Shown here: positions 36,000 through 49,193 of the stretch, piece by piece
How positions within the stretch are numbered: position 1 is the stretch's first letter
Layout: each line of letters begins with the position of its first letter
Assembly (NCBI RefSeq): GCF_964340395.1
Contig: NC_135550.1
Span: 5,725,101-5,789,100, forward strand
DNA: 64,000 bases
Direction: 5' to 3'
Source: Glandiceps talaboti
Taxonomy: Eukaryota > Hemichordata > Enteropneusta > Spengelidae
Notes under the pieces: generated by a model
The model's input: only the letters and a program-made list of their open reading frames with translations
Databases searched by the model: none
Told to the model about the DNA's origin: nothing
Position numbers and translations under genes: made by a program

Positions 36000-38900
36000 A
36001 TGTATGTATGTATGTATGTATGTATCTAAATTCATGTGGCCATCCTGAAGTATGTTATATTTCAGACATGCAATATCCGACATATACAAATTTGACTGAA
36101 TAGCGGCCATATTTGTGGCCAAAAATAAGTTTTACTGCATAACTCAAAAACTGTAATACATAGAGACTCCATTGAAGTGTCTTTCGCTACTTTAATTATC
36201 AGGTGCAAGCTTTCTTTTGCAATCTTGACCTTTTCCCCCATAACCTTTGGGTCAATTTTCAAAATAAGCCATTTGTTGCCTATCACAAACACTTTGTAGT
36301 ATTTATTTATAACCAATTTCTTTCAAATCATGTGTACAGGTTATATAGAAGAAAATTAATATACACAAGCACTACTTTAACATCAACCTCGAACATCGAC
36401 TGCCAGTTTTTGATGATGTTTAACATCCCATATCAGAAGTGATATTTCATGTTAAACATCACCAAGAATGATTGACCTGGGTATAGGTATATGATAGAAT
36501 GGTTTTATAAATTAATGCAGAGAACTGATTAGTTTCTGGTAAACATCCTATGAATATTAATGTTGTATTTGCATCAATAACAATATTTTCGTAATTAGGC
36601 AATATCTTCACAATACAAGCTTCGGACATCTCATGATTTAGTACATGATTACAAAGCACATATTACCAACAAAGCTTGTTGATGTAGTTTGTAATTGTAA
36701 TGAACAATTTGTATAAGTAATAAAGTATGCAAGCTTCAAATTTCACGTAACTCGGCATGCATATTGATTATAACAAAGTTCATGTCCTAAAACATTTGTT
36801 GATATAGCTTTTAACTTTAATGAGTCATTCAGGGTGTTTATTAGAAACCAGAGAAATATCCATCTACTGTAGTCATTTCTCGTGCAACTTTGTATTTACT
36901 TAATAATACTGAAGTTAAATATATTTAACTCTTTTAATAATAACAAAACCACCAGAAAATTCCAATATTTACACCATAAATCATGATATCAAGATACACA
37001 GAGTACATATGAACAAGAAGGCTTAAAAAACAAACTGAAATTTTCATACCTGGTGGAAATCCTTTTGTCATGAGGTGTGTCTCTTTTCTCCCAGTTTAAG
37101 AAGGCTTTAAACTTGAAGACAATAGTGGAAGACATTTTGATTTGCAATACAAAAAGTTATGTATTTGAGCTTAAGTATGTTTAGCAAATAACTGAATACA
37201 TACTTACAGTGTGTGAAATTAACAGTAGTCTGTTGGTCCAACAGATCTTTGTAAGGAAATGTCCTAACTTGTTGGTGTTATGACTGATTGAAATTTATAT
37301 TTGTAACGTTCACCAACATCAATCCATCACTCGCTTTTAATCCATCAACTTGTGGTACCAGGTTTACACATAATCAAATTGCCTAATTGTCAACCCATTA
37401 GAACATGGTGCTTACACTAATTTGTATAGTCATGTATAATTTACATATATCGTAGACTAGATGTGTGTCCATTTTGCATTTTTTTCTGGATTGTTGGGAT
37501 TTTTATTCCATGAAAGGTTTTCATGAGACAGCTTTGTGTCAGTCAGTTTCAGGATTTATTCACAATTGGTGCTTATACATTGTAACTGTTTCAAAACCAC
37601 TTTACTTTTTAGCACTGAACTACATATAAAGTTCAGTAGTGGTATATTTAATTCCAAACGTTCTTGACTGATTTGGCTGAAATTTCACAGGGATGTTTCA
37701 GGGAATATACAAAGGTACAAATCAAGGGAATTTACATAGTGATTAGGGTTAAAAACATGAAATTTTCAGTCGGATTCATCTCATGAATAGCCAGATATCC
37801 AGATATGGTTGCACAGAAATGTTATTGTTTTATTGATCTCATTAAATTATTAAAATGTTATGGGGGTACTTAAGGTAGGAGGTGTCAAATTCGAATTACG
37901 TCAATGACACAACTTTCGGCGCAGACTGAAACGGGCGCTCTTGTCAACATTCAAACGCAAAACAAACCTGTGTCTGGAAGTGAAGTGAAGTGAAGTGTTA
38001 TATGTTTTTCGATCGCTCTACGTACTCATGAATTGAAGATTTAGGGTGAACGGAAGGTAATTTTGAATGAGTTTCCGAAGTCCTTGCGAAGAAAATTAGC
38101 TTTACTACCATGACTTAAAGAGAAACTGTCTTATAAAATTTAGACTTGTTGAAATGTATCAACAACCACACTCCCTATATTGCCGGTCAAGCAAAACATT
38201 GACGTGCGAAACAGAAAAGTTGGAGTCGGCCATATTATAAAGGTAACACCACGTCCAGTGTCTGGCACTAGAATTACACGAGTTCACAAACTATTGCACG
38301 ATTAACCGTGACGTCTGAATACATCCAAGATATTCTACGTGAGATACCCCTGGTCATAAATGTCTGCTTCTACACACAAGTCATCCAAGTCGCCATTAAA
38401 TGAAGTACTTTGTTTGGGTTGACAGATTGATTCTATGTCGTTTTGGAAGCATATCACTCGATAGGTCAGCAGTGTCACCAGAGCTAGAGGGCGATTGATG
38501 GGGTCAAAGTAACCCTAGGTCAATCATTTGATTGTTTGTGTGCAGTTTCTCAAACCATTGATGTCCCATTGGTGCTAAAACCATGTTTCAACGGTCATTA
38601 CAAGAAAAACAACAATGATAATTATTAGAAACCGTACGACCGATCGCGGAGAAAAAGTCAACATGCTACTTCTCGTATTTAAAAATGGGGTTTCAACCAT
38701 ATGAGCAGTTGCGGACAATAGACAGTGAAAAAATACTTCTTCTTCACTGGGCCATGACCGTGCGACTGGTCGTGGAGAATAGACAGTGAAAAAAATACTT
38801 GTCGGAACTTCTACATCAAACTACATCGAGGCCATAAAAAGGCTGCTGACACGAGTTTGCGAACTATTGCATGATTAACCTAACGTCTGAATACATCCAA

Positions 38901-41900
38901 GACTTTCTACCTGATATACCCCCAGGTCATAAATGTCTGCTTCTACACAAGTCATCCAAGTTGAGTACCCCCCCCCCCCCCCCACCCAAACAAGCAAAAA
39001 CATTTTCTTTTAATTTTCTCCTTAGTTGCTTTGATTTCGACTGCTCGAAATGAAACTGACATGACACTTGGAAACTTTAATTGCATTATTTCAAATGATA
39101 TTATAGCATTACCAATTCCAGTGAATTTTGTGACGTCATCGCTGTACATTATTACTGATAATGTACTCCGTTATTGGGCATCGCGGCCCCGGCACGAGCA
39201 TAACAATACAAGCTTACTTTTTCTGTTTCTTCATATGACTAGGTATTTTTTCGAAATGTATGTTGTTACTTATGATTATCATTTCCACTGTTTAAAAATA
39301 CAACGCATTCATGAAACAAATTTGTGTTCACAGCAATTCATTGAAGTGTATATGTGTGTGTGCGTGTACGTACGTGTGTCGCTATGATTAGTATTCAGCT
39401 TCCAGGCTGAACATGGCAGACGATGTTCAGCGTTGTGTATATTATACGTTGTTTTGCGTTTCTCGGTCTACAAATTCACTGGAATTGGCAAAACTATAAA
39501 ATAATAACAATAATGTACGCCCTCCCAGTCCATAATGGACTCAAGCAAACTTCGCACTCCATAATGGACTCGGCTGTCACCTCGCCCATTATGTCGTTCA
39601 AAGTTTGCTTTCGTCCATTATGGGCTGGGAGGGTGTACATTATTGTTTAAACAATGACTTGTATGTTATTCACATGTAATTTACATACCGACCATAATTC
39701 TATATCACCATTAAATGAAGTACTTTGTTTGGGTTTCTGCTTTGTTACTGTGGTAACCAGATTTGCTATACAGATTGATTCTATGCTGTTTTGGAAGCAT
39801 ACGCTCGATAGGTCAGCAGTGTCACCAGAGCTAGAGGGCAATTGATGGAGTCAAAGCACTAGATCAATCATTTGATTGTTTGTGTGTGTTTTCTCAAACC
39901 ATTGATGTCTCCTTGATGCTAAAACCATGATTGTCACTACAAGAAAAACAACAATGATAATTATTAGAAACCGTACGACCGATCGTGGAGAAAAAAAGTG
40001 AAACGCTACGTATACTTCTCGTATTTAAAAACGACCGTTTCACCAGTGGAGAATCAACAGTGAAAACAAAAATACTTCTTCACTGGGCCATGACCGTGCG
40101 ACTGGTCGTGGACAGCAATCGACCCCCCCCCCCCCCCCCCCCCCCGGGCCATTACACATCCCTGTATCAGTATAGTAACGTCCTGCCAAATTTAAAATTA
40201 CTGAATTTATAGGTTTTTTTTCAGTAGATGTATTCAATCAAAAATAGACTATTTTTCAACTGTCTTGCCAACTATAGTATGTCACTAGTCACACTAACTC
40301 TGTTTACTTATCGTAAAGCCTACAGTTCAAATTGCAACAAATCATACAAGTTGTATAAAAACTATCTACATTGTCTCCCCATGAAAGAAGTATCCATGGT
40401 AACATTAATAAGATTTCAATGAGGGGTTCTACCCAAAATCAATAAATACATCTAGTAGCGTAGCTTTTGGGCCTCACAGTGTGTGGAATGCCATTTTATC
40501 ATGTGGCTAGGTACGTATACTGCATGCCGTGTTCAGTGGATCAACAGGTACTGATATGATATGAGTTATTTCCTATTTCATAGTGACCACACTCCGGAAT
40601 ATAACACTAACAATTTCCTTACATGAAATCAACATTTAACTGTTTCAACAATGCGAGAATGAGATATAAGGTGCGAGATCAATATATATTTGAAATCAAT
40701 GTAGGATGAAAAATTAAATTCTTTTACTTTTGGGGTGTTTTTTTAGTTGTCTAGTTCTCATCCTACAGAAACGATTTTACTTTTTAATGGGTCTGTTTGT
40801 ACCTCTAAACATGCAATTATTTCTTTTTTAAAAATATCCCCTAAATTGGAAGAATTTTCACTATAGCACAGCACTAAAATAAAGTGTCAACAAAAGATCT
40901 ATTTTTCCTCACTACATACTGACTTTGTATTCATTTTTTTTTAACGTTGCTTATGTGTATTGCTTTATTCATTTGATAAAAAAAATCAAGGGGGCGCTAT
41001 CTGAGGGTCTGAAAGGAACCATCAACTATTGAAATCGTTAATCCATATTTGCAAGCACTCGTTTGCATTTTATATCCATATTTACATGTATATATGTGAA
41101 TACATCATTGCAAGGAAAGAAAAAATATTAAAACTACTATTGGAATATAATTATTTAGATATGGCAATATTTTTAAGAAACACTGCTACATGCTATACCC
41201 TTCAGTAGCTCCATGTACAAGTTAAACATGTTTTGTAAAATTTTTTTTTTTTTTTTTCAAAAGTCAACTTTTATTTATATCCCTTTGAAAGAATATATAC
41301 ATCGTGTAGCTCACAAAGCATTAGCAAACTCTTTCAACATTTTGTTCTTCTTATTATAATTGATATCAAATATTTCTTCTCTTATTATTTGTTCAATATC
41401 TCTTCTTTCCAAAATTCTCGCTTTATATACGGCAAAAGTCGCCACCATCAAGATTAAATTAAATACATCAAAAGTCTTACAATATATTCTGTATCCATAC
41501 ACAATGTGCTTCCACAGCAGTCTTACGTTCATTCTATACAATTGATTGATTATATTAATACATTTTCTCCAGAACTGCTTGACAGCTTTACATTCATAAA
41601 GAAAATGTTTACTGTCTTCAATATTTTTACAGATCTCACAGAATGGATTATTCATTATTTTCCATTTAAACAAATTTTCTTTGTGTGGGATTTTGTTGTA
41701 TAATAGATAATAATTAAATTGTGCTATTTTTTTTAACTGGCATACATTTAATTTTTTCTACCCATATTTCCTTCCAGTTACAATCTTTCCCACAATCCTT
41801 TTCCCAAATCTTAGGAGCATACGTTTTAACACCACTATTACTTACTATGTTCCAGTAAAAATCTTTACATGCAAAATCAAACATGTCTTTGTATTCTCCG

Positions 41901-44900
41901 TTGAAAGCTCTTTTTCTTAGCTGTATCCTACCAAATCTTATATAAATTTTATTGCTAACTTCACACATAATTCTGTACCAAGTTTTGGGGATTGCTTTTT
42001 TTACCTCTATATATTGTGCAATCCAGTTTCTCTTACATTTCAATTTGTCCAGTAGAGTATTGTATCTAATAAAACTACCGTTATTAAAAAGGTCTGCTAT
42101 GTGAATAATTCCTGACTCAATCCATTCTTTGAAAAACAACACAGACTTGTAACCAGCATTTAAATGTCGGTTTCCCCAGATAATTTGTTCTCCAATTGAA
42201 CTAGGTGTTAAATTAAGATTGTCATTATTCCTAACAACCTTATACCAGTTCATAATGACCTCCCTATAAAAACATGGCATATTCCTCGTAAAGTAAACAA
42301 GACCTTTTTTGTCAAGATTATAATTAAAAATAAGTTTGCAACCTCCAAATTCCCGAAAATGGTGTTCTATTATTGCTTTCCAGGTTCCATCTCCTGCATT
42401 AACTAGTCGGTTTACCCATCTACATTTTAATGATTTTATGAAGGCATCAATATTGATCATTTGCAAACCCCCCTTGACTTTGTATTCATAGTATTACTAC
42501 ATTGATTTGAAATTGGATGGACATTTTGAATTTTGGCCAATTAAGTTAGGGGGAACTAAATGTTTTTAGCTTTTTATCCTACATTGAACTATTGACACCC
42601 CTAATGTGTTGATTTATCATACACAATTATGTACTGACAGAACTATCCCTTGGTACCCATGTGTTCCAGTATTATGAAATTTCATGTGAATTGTGTCCAA
42701 AAATGTTGAAATTTGGAAGGGGTGGGGGCATAATTATGAATATTATGGCCACTTTGGCTTTGGGAGAAATACATAAACTCTATACATGAATAGTTCAGAT
42801 GATTTATCATACATATGAACTGACAGAAATATACCTTGGTGCCCGTGTGTTCCAATATTGTACAATGTCAAGTGATCTTTGTTCAAAATGTTGAAATTTT
42901 GATGATGGGGTGGGGGGGTAACAATTTTTTCTGGAATTTTAAAGTTAGCATACACACAATGATTTTTGTTGTATACTTATGAAGAGGCATCGGTACATTA
43001 TACATATGTGCAAAGTTAAACAAGCTCATTTTAATTTTTGTCAAAATTCAACAATATTTCATTAAAAAAATTCTGTATTTTATGAAATAATGAAAAGAAA
43101 TTACAAACAAATATGTCTGGACATAATACACATTGCACTAAAATATGTAAGTTCATTAAGTGCTCCAGGAATAATCTTTAACTGTCAAAAATTGTGATGT
43201 AGTTAATTGTTCTAAATCTACTTATTTTGACCCAAAACAGTATGTGTAGATACAAGAAACGGTCATTATCTTGAAAACAAAGGTGGTGACATAGTATTTT
43301 CTTTGCATTTTTTACATATTCAGATATCACCGCTTAGGTATGCAAAGTATAAGAAAAATCTATCGACTTTTTTTAATTTGACACCTCCCCTTAACAGAAC
43401 AATACAAGTGCATGTTAGTGGCACTTGAATTATCCCTCCTTGACATTGCTTGGAAACACTCTAAGTTCTAGCACAAAGTGAACCAATGGTTCACGGTAAA
43501 GTCTGTCCGTCCGTCCATCCGTCCATCTATCTGTCTATCTTGTGGCTGGTGCAAGTGATTTTGGTATTGAACTTTACCTCTCAAACTACTGGGGATGAAA
43601 TTGGTAATGATTCTAAAGTGTTAGTCTGCAAATTGTGAGTGTGTCATACTTACATAAGTGGCCCTAGCAACCATGGCCACGCCCTTAGGAACAGGCAAAT
43701 GATAGGTTTATTGCAAATATAACAATATAAGCTTAGGATGGGTAGGCAATTGAATAAACATGAAAAAAATGCAAATGTCCTTAACAACAAGACCACACCC
43801 ATAGCAAGAGTTACACGAAGGTGTAACACCATGGATGGGTAGGAATGGGAAACAATCTTCAAAAAATGTATGCAAATATGCCTAGCAACAAAACCACATA
43901 AGCATAACAGAAAATTAAAGTTTACCCACAACAGTTGAGCTACAATGCCATTGACATTTTTATTATCATCAGTCAAGTGGAATTTTCTCTCATGTACATT
44001 TTGTGTACATATGTTTTCAATTGGTTTATATTTGATTCTCATATGTCAAGTAATTTCTCATTCTGTGTGCCCTTTTCGGCCTGTGGTCTGCGCAGGACAA
44101 TTTCTCTGTGGGGCTTTGTTTCTGCTGTTTGTTACGATAGGAATGTTGCCAATTTTTGGGCCCAGCTTCTCATAGTGCAGCCACACACATTTTAGAATTT
44201 GGTAACTGATTCCAGAATTATTTCAAGCATTTTTTTTTACATATAATGTGTATTTTCATCAGGATCAGTATTTGCATACATGAATTCTACATCTATCACT
44301 TTTTTTCGGCTCAATGTTTTGTTCAATTTTATTGATGAAGTAAGTTGGATCTGTTATGTAAGCTGGTCAGTTTCTAATCTGTATGACCAATTTGTCCAAT
44401 GCCTGGTCTTTTACATCTTGGACGTATGTGTTGAATCTTTCAGGAAGTTGTCTACAAAGTGTTACATATATGTACCATTGAAGTGTACCATGTGCGATAC
44501 TTTAATGAATATACAAAATAGTGTTAGCGGAATCCTATCTCTGCTCATTTGCTGTTGACACAGACAAGATGTGAATCTCACTATGAATCATGTGATTCAG
44601 ATTCATGAATCAAGCAGTTACAGGGAGGGGGGACTGTGATCTCTTTGAGATTGCAGATAATGTTAATAAATGAATCGTTAATCCTCAGTATCGCCAGTCT
44701 CTCTGTATTTGTTGAGTTATACATTGGATAACCAATAATCTCACATGATTGACAGGGTTAATATGCTGAAATCTCTGTTTAATTGGACAACCTTAGTTGT
44801 TGTGGTAAGGTATGTGTCAACAGTTACTAGTAACAGGCCCCTAAAACAGAAAGAGATTATATCTTGATGAAATAAATTATGATGGGTATTCAACTATTCA

Positions 44901-47340
44901 TTGCATTTATTACAGCAAAAGACAACATGCATATATTAAAGATCAAAATTCTTTTAATCTGCAATGTGTGTGTGTGTGGGGGGGGGGGGGGGTTGCTGTA
45001 GATACAGGTCATAAATTGCTAAGGACATCAGTTTCCCATAACGACCAACTTTAGCTTTTGCTACCTGTCGGTCCTTATGACCAACTTTCATTTCACCTTA
45101 ATTTTGCACACTGAACACTTATTGAACAACAACTTGATTTTGACTTAAGAATTGTTGTTAAAGCTTGCAGCCATTAAAAATGTACATATTTGTCGGTATA
45201 ATTCAGTTTACCCCAAAATCAGCCTAATATGGAGAAACTACGTTTACATCTGATTTATAAGAAAATGCTGTGGTAAAAGAATTAGCAGATTTTAATAGCA
45301 TCATAAATAATTTTTCCCCAAAGGGAACACTTTCAGTTCACATTCAATTGAGATAAAGATTTTACAAACAGATACATGAACACACAGTCAGAAAGAAATG
45401 AACATCAGCTCCCACTAAGCTTTCCTTTGGAAAAACATATTGTATAAAGTGAAGAATTTGCTAAATTCATTTCCTATCTTTATTACTAGGAACATGATTA
45501 CAATTCGATTAGAAGAAATCTTCTGTGCTGCACAAGAAGAACCCACATTGTCCTCACGAACATCTATATCAAAAAAAATTTTAATTCAAGGTGACCCCGG
45601 TACAGGAAAGACAACACTCTGTCAGAAATTAGCCACTGACTTTGCACAGAAGAAGCCGTACATATGGGATAAATTTGATCTTGTCATTTTTCTTGAGGCT
45701 CATGATGTAAATGGCACAATTGTGGAAGCTATTCAGCAACTGTTACCTATTTGCTACATGAATAAATCTTATGGGGCCTGTTTGTCTAGATATCTAGAAT
45801 CAAATGAATCTAGGTTACTTCTTGTTGTGGATGGGCTTGATGAGGCATCAGGTAATATAGATTTTGAAATCATGAAAATCCTACAGGGAAAATCATTTCA
45901 GCATTGTAGTGTGTTAGTGACAGCTCGTCCACATAAAGCTATTGAAATACAGCGTCATTTTGATACTATCATCATGAATGAGGGATACACAAATGACAAT
46001 AGTATAGAGTTCATTGAAAAGTACTTCAACACAGTACTTCAAAACAAGATTATAAAGAACTCATTGTTAAAATGACATCAGAAAATGTACGAGAGCTTGC
46101 CTGTAACCCGTTGTGTAATATCTATCTGTGCATTGTATGGGAGGAATTAGATTGTGATTTCCCCAAAAGTAAAGGTGAACTCTATGCAAAACTTCACTAT
46201 GCAGTGGCAAGAAGATACTGTCAAAAATATGGACTAACAGTGAAGGAAAATAAATTACCAGCACAGATACAGGAAGCCTTATACCATATTGGAGAAATTG
46301 CTTGGCATGGGTTGCTTGAAAACCAGCTCTTTTTTGATCTTACAGAACTAAGAAAGAAATACACAAATGAGGCTGTATACAAAATAGGATTTGTCACTGA
46401 AAAAAGTGGCAAATCTCGCTTTAAACCTTCAATAGTTGTGCGTTTTCCCCATAAAACTGTACAAGAAAGTTTTGCAGCGAGATACCTTACTGATGACAAA
46501 ACACTGCAAAAGCAAAGGGAAGTTCATTTTGCAACTATTATTAAGTGTATGCATTTACATATTGTTGCAGTTTTCATGGTTGGAATGTTTGGTAAGAATG
46601 TGATGAGGCTATTTGAACTCTTTGCAATTTACTTACAACATTACTATGAAGATGATTATATAAGTTTAACATGTCCATCTCGATTTCTGTTTGCACTCTA
46701 TGATTGCATACATGAAATTCAAGCACTGCGAGGCGAGAATGCTTCAATTTCAGATGTCCTAAGTGTTGTTGCTGCTGGTTTACCAGCTACACTTAAAATC
46801 AATTGTAATTTGCCTGAAATAGAAAACAATAGATATTGTTCAATTGGCCTGTTGATTTTGTGTCAGCCAGAAGCACATATTGAATCATTGCATATTGAAC
46901 TTGATACACCTTATTGGTTCACTAACATACTTACCTCTTTTCTTTTGAATGTATTCAAGGCAAAGAGTAGTTTGCGCAATGTTTCAGTACACTGTCAAAT
47001 CCATAACAGTGTTACCTTTGATGACCTTCCATTTGTAGAAATGATCAGTATGGCAGAAGCTCTCACTGACAATGCAGTACTGGAAGATTTAGAAATCGTG
47101 TATGAAGTTGTTTCAGAAAGTTCAAGACCTAAACAAGAACGTCATGTAGAATTCGACATCAAAAAGTTCATTTTAATTTTAAATAAGAACAGAAACATCA
47201 AAACTGGCATGATAAAAGTTGCCCTTAGTTCAGATGATTTCCAAGACTACAGCTTCTGTATTGAGAAAAAACAACAAAAGCGATGGTGTATACAGGGCAA
47301 GGCTAAGGGAGTATTCGGTATGCAATGTTTATTAGCATAA
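33070..47340 (+). CDS. DED-NACHT NOD-like receptor, 4 coding exons, ~780 aa
   Basis: Cytosolic immune or death-signalling STAND ATPase. Exons: 33070-33190, 34367-34585, 35283-35433 and 45490-47340. All have GT/AG borders and consistent phases (1, 1, 2), including the 10-kb third intron, where TATTG|G rebuilds Trp. Residues about 24-108 form a death effector domain (MDHFTVFLYHLSEEIND, AKMKIICSAF, SCYDLATKVKEF; compare the FADD DED). Next comes the pre-NACHT linker (PWCDDYQVLQLTHVFTGL), then NACHT with Walker A GDPGTGKT (about 198-205), Walker B LLVVDGLDEA, sensor SVLVTARPH and winged-helix FPHKTVQESFAARYL. No clear leucine-rich repeat domain was recognised in the C-terminal 300 residues. One frame break lies at 46032-46045 in CTTCAAAACAAG; one added A would restore LQKQDYKELIVK. 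This is an assembly homopolymer error or a true lesion. Confidence 0.82.
33775..33905. repeat. Palindromic short repeat in NLR intron 1
   Basis: Shares ACCAAAATTTTGATGATGCC with 31329-31348, and ends in TGTGTTATTAATTTTATTAC, the reverse complement of a stretch near 31257. It is likely a MITE of the same family as the spacer of the inverted-repeat element. Confidence 0.7.
35930..36025. repeat. Compound microsatellite (GT)n(CTGT)n(GTAT)n
   Basis: Consecutive GT, CTGT and GTAT tracts of about 40, 30 and 25 bp in intron 3 of the NLR gene. Confidence 0.95.
36030..38270. other. Intronic sequence without recognisable features
   Basis: AT-rich, part of NLR intron 3. The short frames have no domains. 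A GAAGTGAAGTGAAGTG run occurs near 37980. Confidence 0.5.
38275..40115. repeat. Direct-repeat cluster (two diverged copies)
   Basis: Block A (38275-38395 and 38845-38965) shares GTCTGAATACATCCAAGA, CATAAATGTCTGCTTCTACA and CAAGTCATCCAAGT. Block B (38390-38680 and 39708-40000) shares ATTAAATGAAGTACTTTG, GGTCAGCAGTGTCACCAGAG and ATTAGAAACCGTACGACCGA. Block C (38700-38790 and 40060-40115) shares TTCACTGGGCCATGACCGTG. An approximately 500-bp unit was therefore duplicated and interrupted, with poly-C tracts at 38968-38983 and 40120-40145. Confidence 0.85.
39506..39647. mobile_element. MITE-like hairpin, ~50-bp arms
   Basis: The left arm AACAATAATGTACGCCCTCC, then CCATAATGGAC, recurs inverted at 39596-39647 with a few substitutions. 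A central CCATAATGGACTCGG and CCCATTATG make the whole 142 bp self-complementary. It lies between the two B blocks of the direct-repeat cluster. Confidence 0.8.
40700..40934 (+). repeat. Old dispersed repeat, split by the LINE
   Basis: ACGATTTTACTTTTTAA, TTTGTACC, and TCACTA...CTCTGTATTCAT/CTTTGTATTCAT occur in the same order at 4735-4838. Copy 2 is interrupted by the LINE at its TTTGTATTCAT end and resumes at 42475. Confidence 0.5.
40935..42474 (-). mobile_element. 5'-truncated L1/Tx1-like LINE with probable 3' transduction, 15-bp TSD
   Basis: The insertion is bounded by the perfect 15-bp repeat TGACTTTGTATTCAT (40920-40934 and 42475-42489). On the minus strand the LINE part (42474-41239) encodes the C-terminal region of an L1/Tx1-type protein: KGGLQMINIDAFIKSLKCRW, NMPCFYREVIMNWYKVV, IWGNRHLNAGYKSVLFFKEW, and a terminal zinc-knuckle CEIC-(x)8-HFLYEC with KAVKQFW. 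One frame shift sits in an A8 run near 41731-41738; otherwise the frame is open for about 370 codons. AATAAA (about 41268) precedes a first A-tail (41239-41257). A further roughly 300 bp (40943-41238) follows, with its own AATAAA (40964-40969) and a second A-tail (40935-40942) at the TSD. This is the signature of 3' transduction. Confidence 0.85.
43650..43960 (+). repeat. R3 dispersed repeat, copy 2
   Basis: Carries the GCCCTAGCAACCATGGCCA, GATGGGTAGG, AAAAATGTATGCAAATATGC and AGTTGAGCTACAATGCCATT blocks of the R3 family in the same orientation as 31780-32450. It lies in NLR intron 3. Confidence 0.8.
44970..44993. repeat. (GT)n / poly-G tract
   Basis: Short GT run followed by about 14 G, in NLR intron 3, 500 bp before the NACHT exon. 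Confidence 0.8.
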
Positions 47341-49190
47341 TTTTAAGCTGGTAAGTTTGTGCAACAACAAACTTCAGTCACTCTGTGTTTTGGTCAGTCA
47401 ACTTTAAACACTTTACTTGTAAGTTTGAACATCACTCTTGAAATACATTAACTATGACAACTCAATAGTCTATACGGAGTTTGTTTTAAGAAACCTTTGG
47501 AATTTAATATATTTTGAGATTGCAAAATGTCAAATATTTGTTCTGTTCAAATTTAGTAATGGGTTTTCGTTTTGTTGAAAGTAGTGTTGTAGCATTGTGC
47601 CATTGCTTTGTCTAATATGTATTCAGTATAATGTAATAAGTTTCCATTCTAAGTTTCATACGTGATTGAATGATTCCACAAATATACAAATTTGCACTGT
47701 TGCCATCTAAAGGAATTGTACTAAGACACTACAGGACTGTTACATAGTTCAAAATGATGGTTTCCCAATGAGCACCCATATCATGTGTATTTTATCTTGG
47801 ACAAGAAAATTATTTCTAATTGCAGTTCTCGACGATTTTCATGTAAAAAAAAAAACAAGGATGAAAGTAATACTTGCGGAACTGGATTAGACATTATATC
47901 AAAATGGTGACTTCCATATAATGATTTCTGTATTCCTAAAAAAAATTTTAGTTTTTAAAAATAGTTTTGACAGTTCGTCAAGAAATGCAATTCAGAAAGA
48001 ACAATCAAGGTTTGTGGGCGAGTTAGAAACTTTCAGTACATATCTGTATATTTGGATCAATTTTAGAAGTTACTAAAGCTCAGAAAAGGCAGTTGACTTT
48101 AAATATGTATGGAAACTGTTGTGTTGCATACGGTGATAATGATGTATTGTATCTTTATTCTGAATCCATAGCCTGTTTAAAGAATTTAAACTTGGGCAAA
48201 GTAATATTTAATTTTTCATAATTGATAATTTTGGAAGTATGTGTATGAAAAGAATCAATGTCCTGAATGCTAGAAATTGTGCCTCTATGTATGTTGAACT
48301 GAAAGAGTGCATGTACTACTCTCACACCAAAGTGTACAAACTATATCATTATGACATTCAGTACTGGAAATGAACATTTTGTAATATTTTCTATATTTAA
48401 AATGATGTAATTCTAAATACAGTGACAATTTTCCATCATATTCAGCTGTGCTTTAAATGCCCATGGGGGTGATAACTGTTTACCAAATCCCCAATTCTAT
48501 GTTTAAGGTTTAGCACAAATAAATATGAATGAGTTGTATTATGTTTCTGTATATTTGATACCCTGCTCAATGTATGTGAAGAGGAGGAATCAATGTCCGT
48601 TAAACAAATAAAGTATACCTATATTATCAAAGCCACCAGATGTGCTGTTCCTGTTATTTGTATAATTCTACAACATACATAATTACACAAGTGCTTGCGG
48701 TGTTCTGGAACATAGTGAGTGAAAGATCAGGACATATCACAAGCTTACGCACATATACCCAAGTATTCACACTGACACTCATCCATCATTAGGTTCTGTT
48801 ATTATATAATGTTTATCCAAAACAAAACTTCATTGTAAAAGTACAAACTGTGTGTTCACATGATTTCATGTAATACGTATTGCAATCTTGAATTTTGCTT
48901 GGTGGTGCAACATAAACTGCAGTTTTTCCACGCTATCAAGGTGATATGCAGTTACATATCATATGTAGTTAATGTTTTGTGTCTTTCGTTTTCATGAAGA
49001 AACAAGACCCAAATTTGTGATTATGTATTTCTGCTCACCACACAATAGGGAACTTTCAAACACAATATATCACAATATTTGTAACCACAAATAATCTAGT
49101 CATGTTACCTACATCCTTCCAGTATTGTACGGCTAAGCTTCTGATCACTACATAACTTACATCAACAATAAATAGTCTGGCAGTTCTTCA
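47341..49190. other. NLR 3' UTR and spacer before JKAMP
   Basis: AT-rich. Plus-strand AATAAA hexamers at 48518-48523 and 48607-48612 are candidate poly(A) signals for the NLR gene, implying a 3' UTR of about 1.2 kb. The NLR and JKAMP genes converge here. No other gene was seen. Confidence 0.45.
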
Positions 49191-49193
49191 ATA

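Noticed and set aside
41239-41257. T-run taken as the only end of the LINE
   Set aside because: The 15-bp target duplication lies further left, at a second T-run with its own poly(A) signal, so the insertion ends at 40935.
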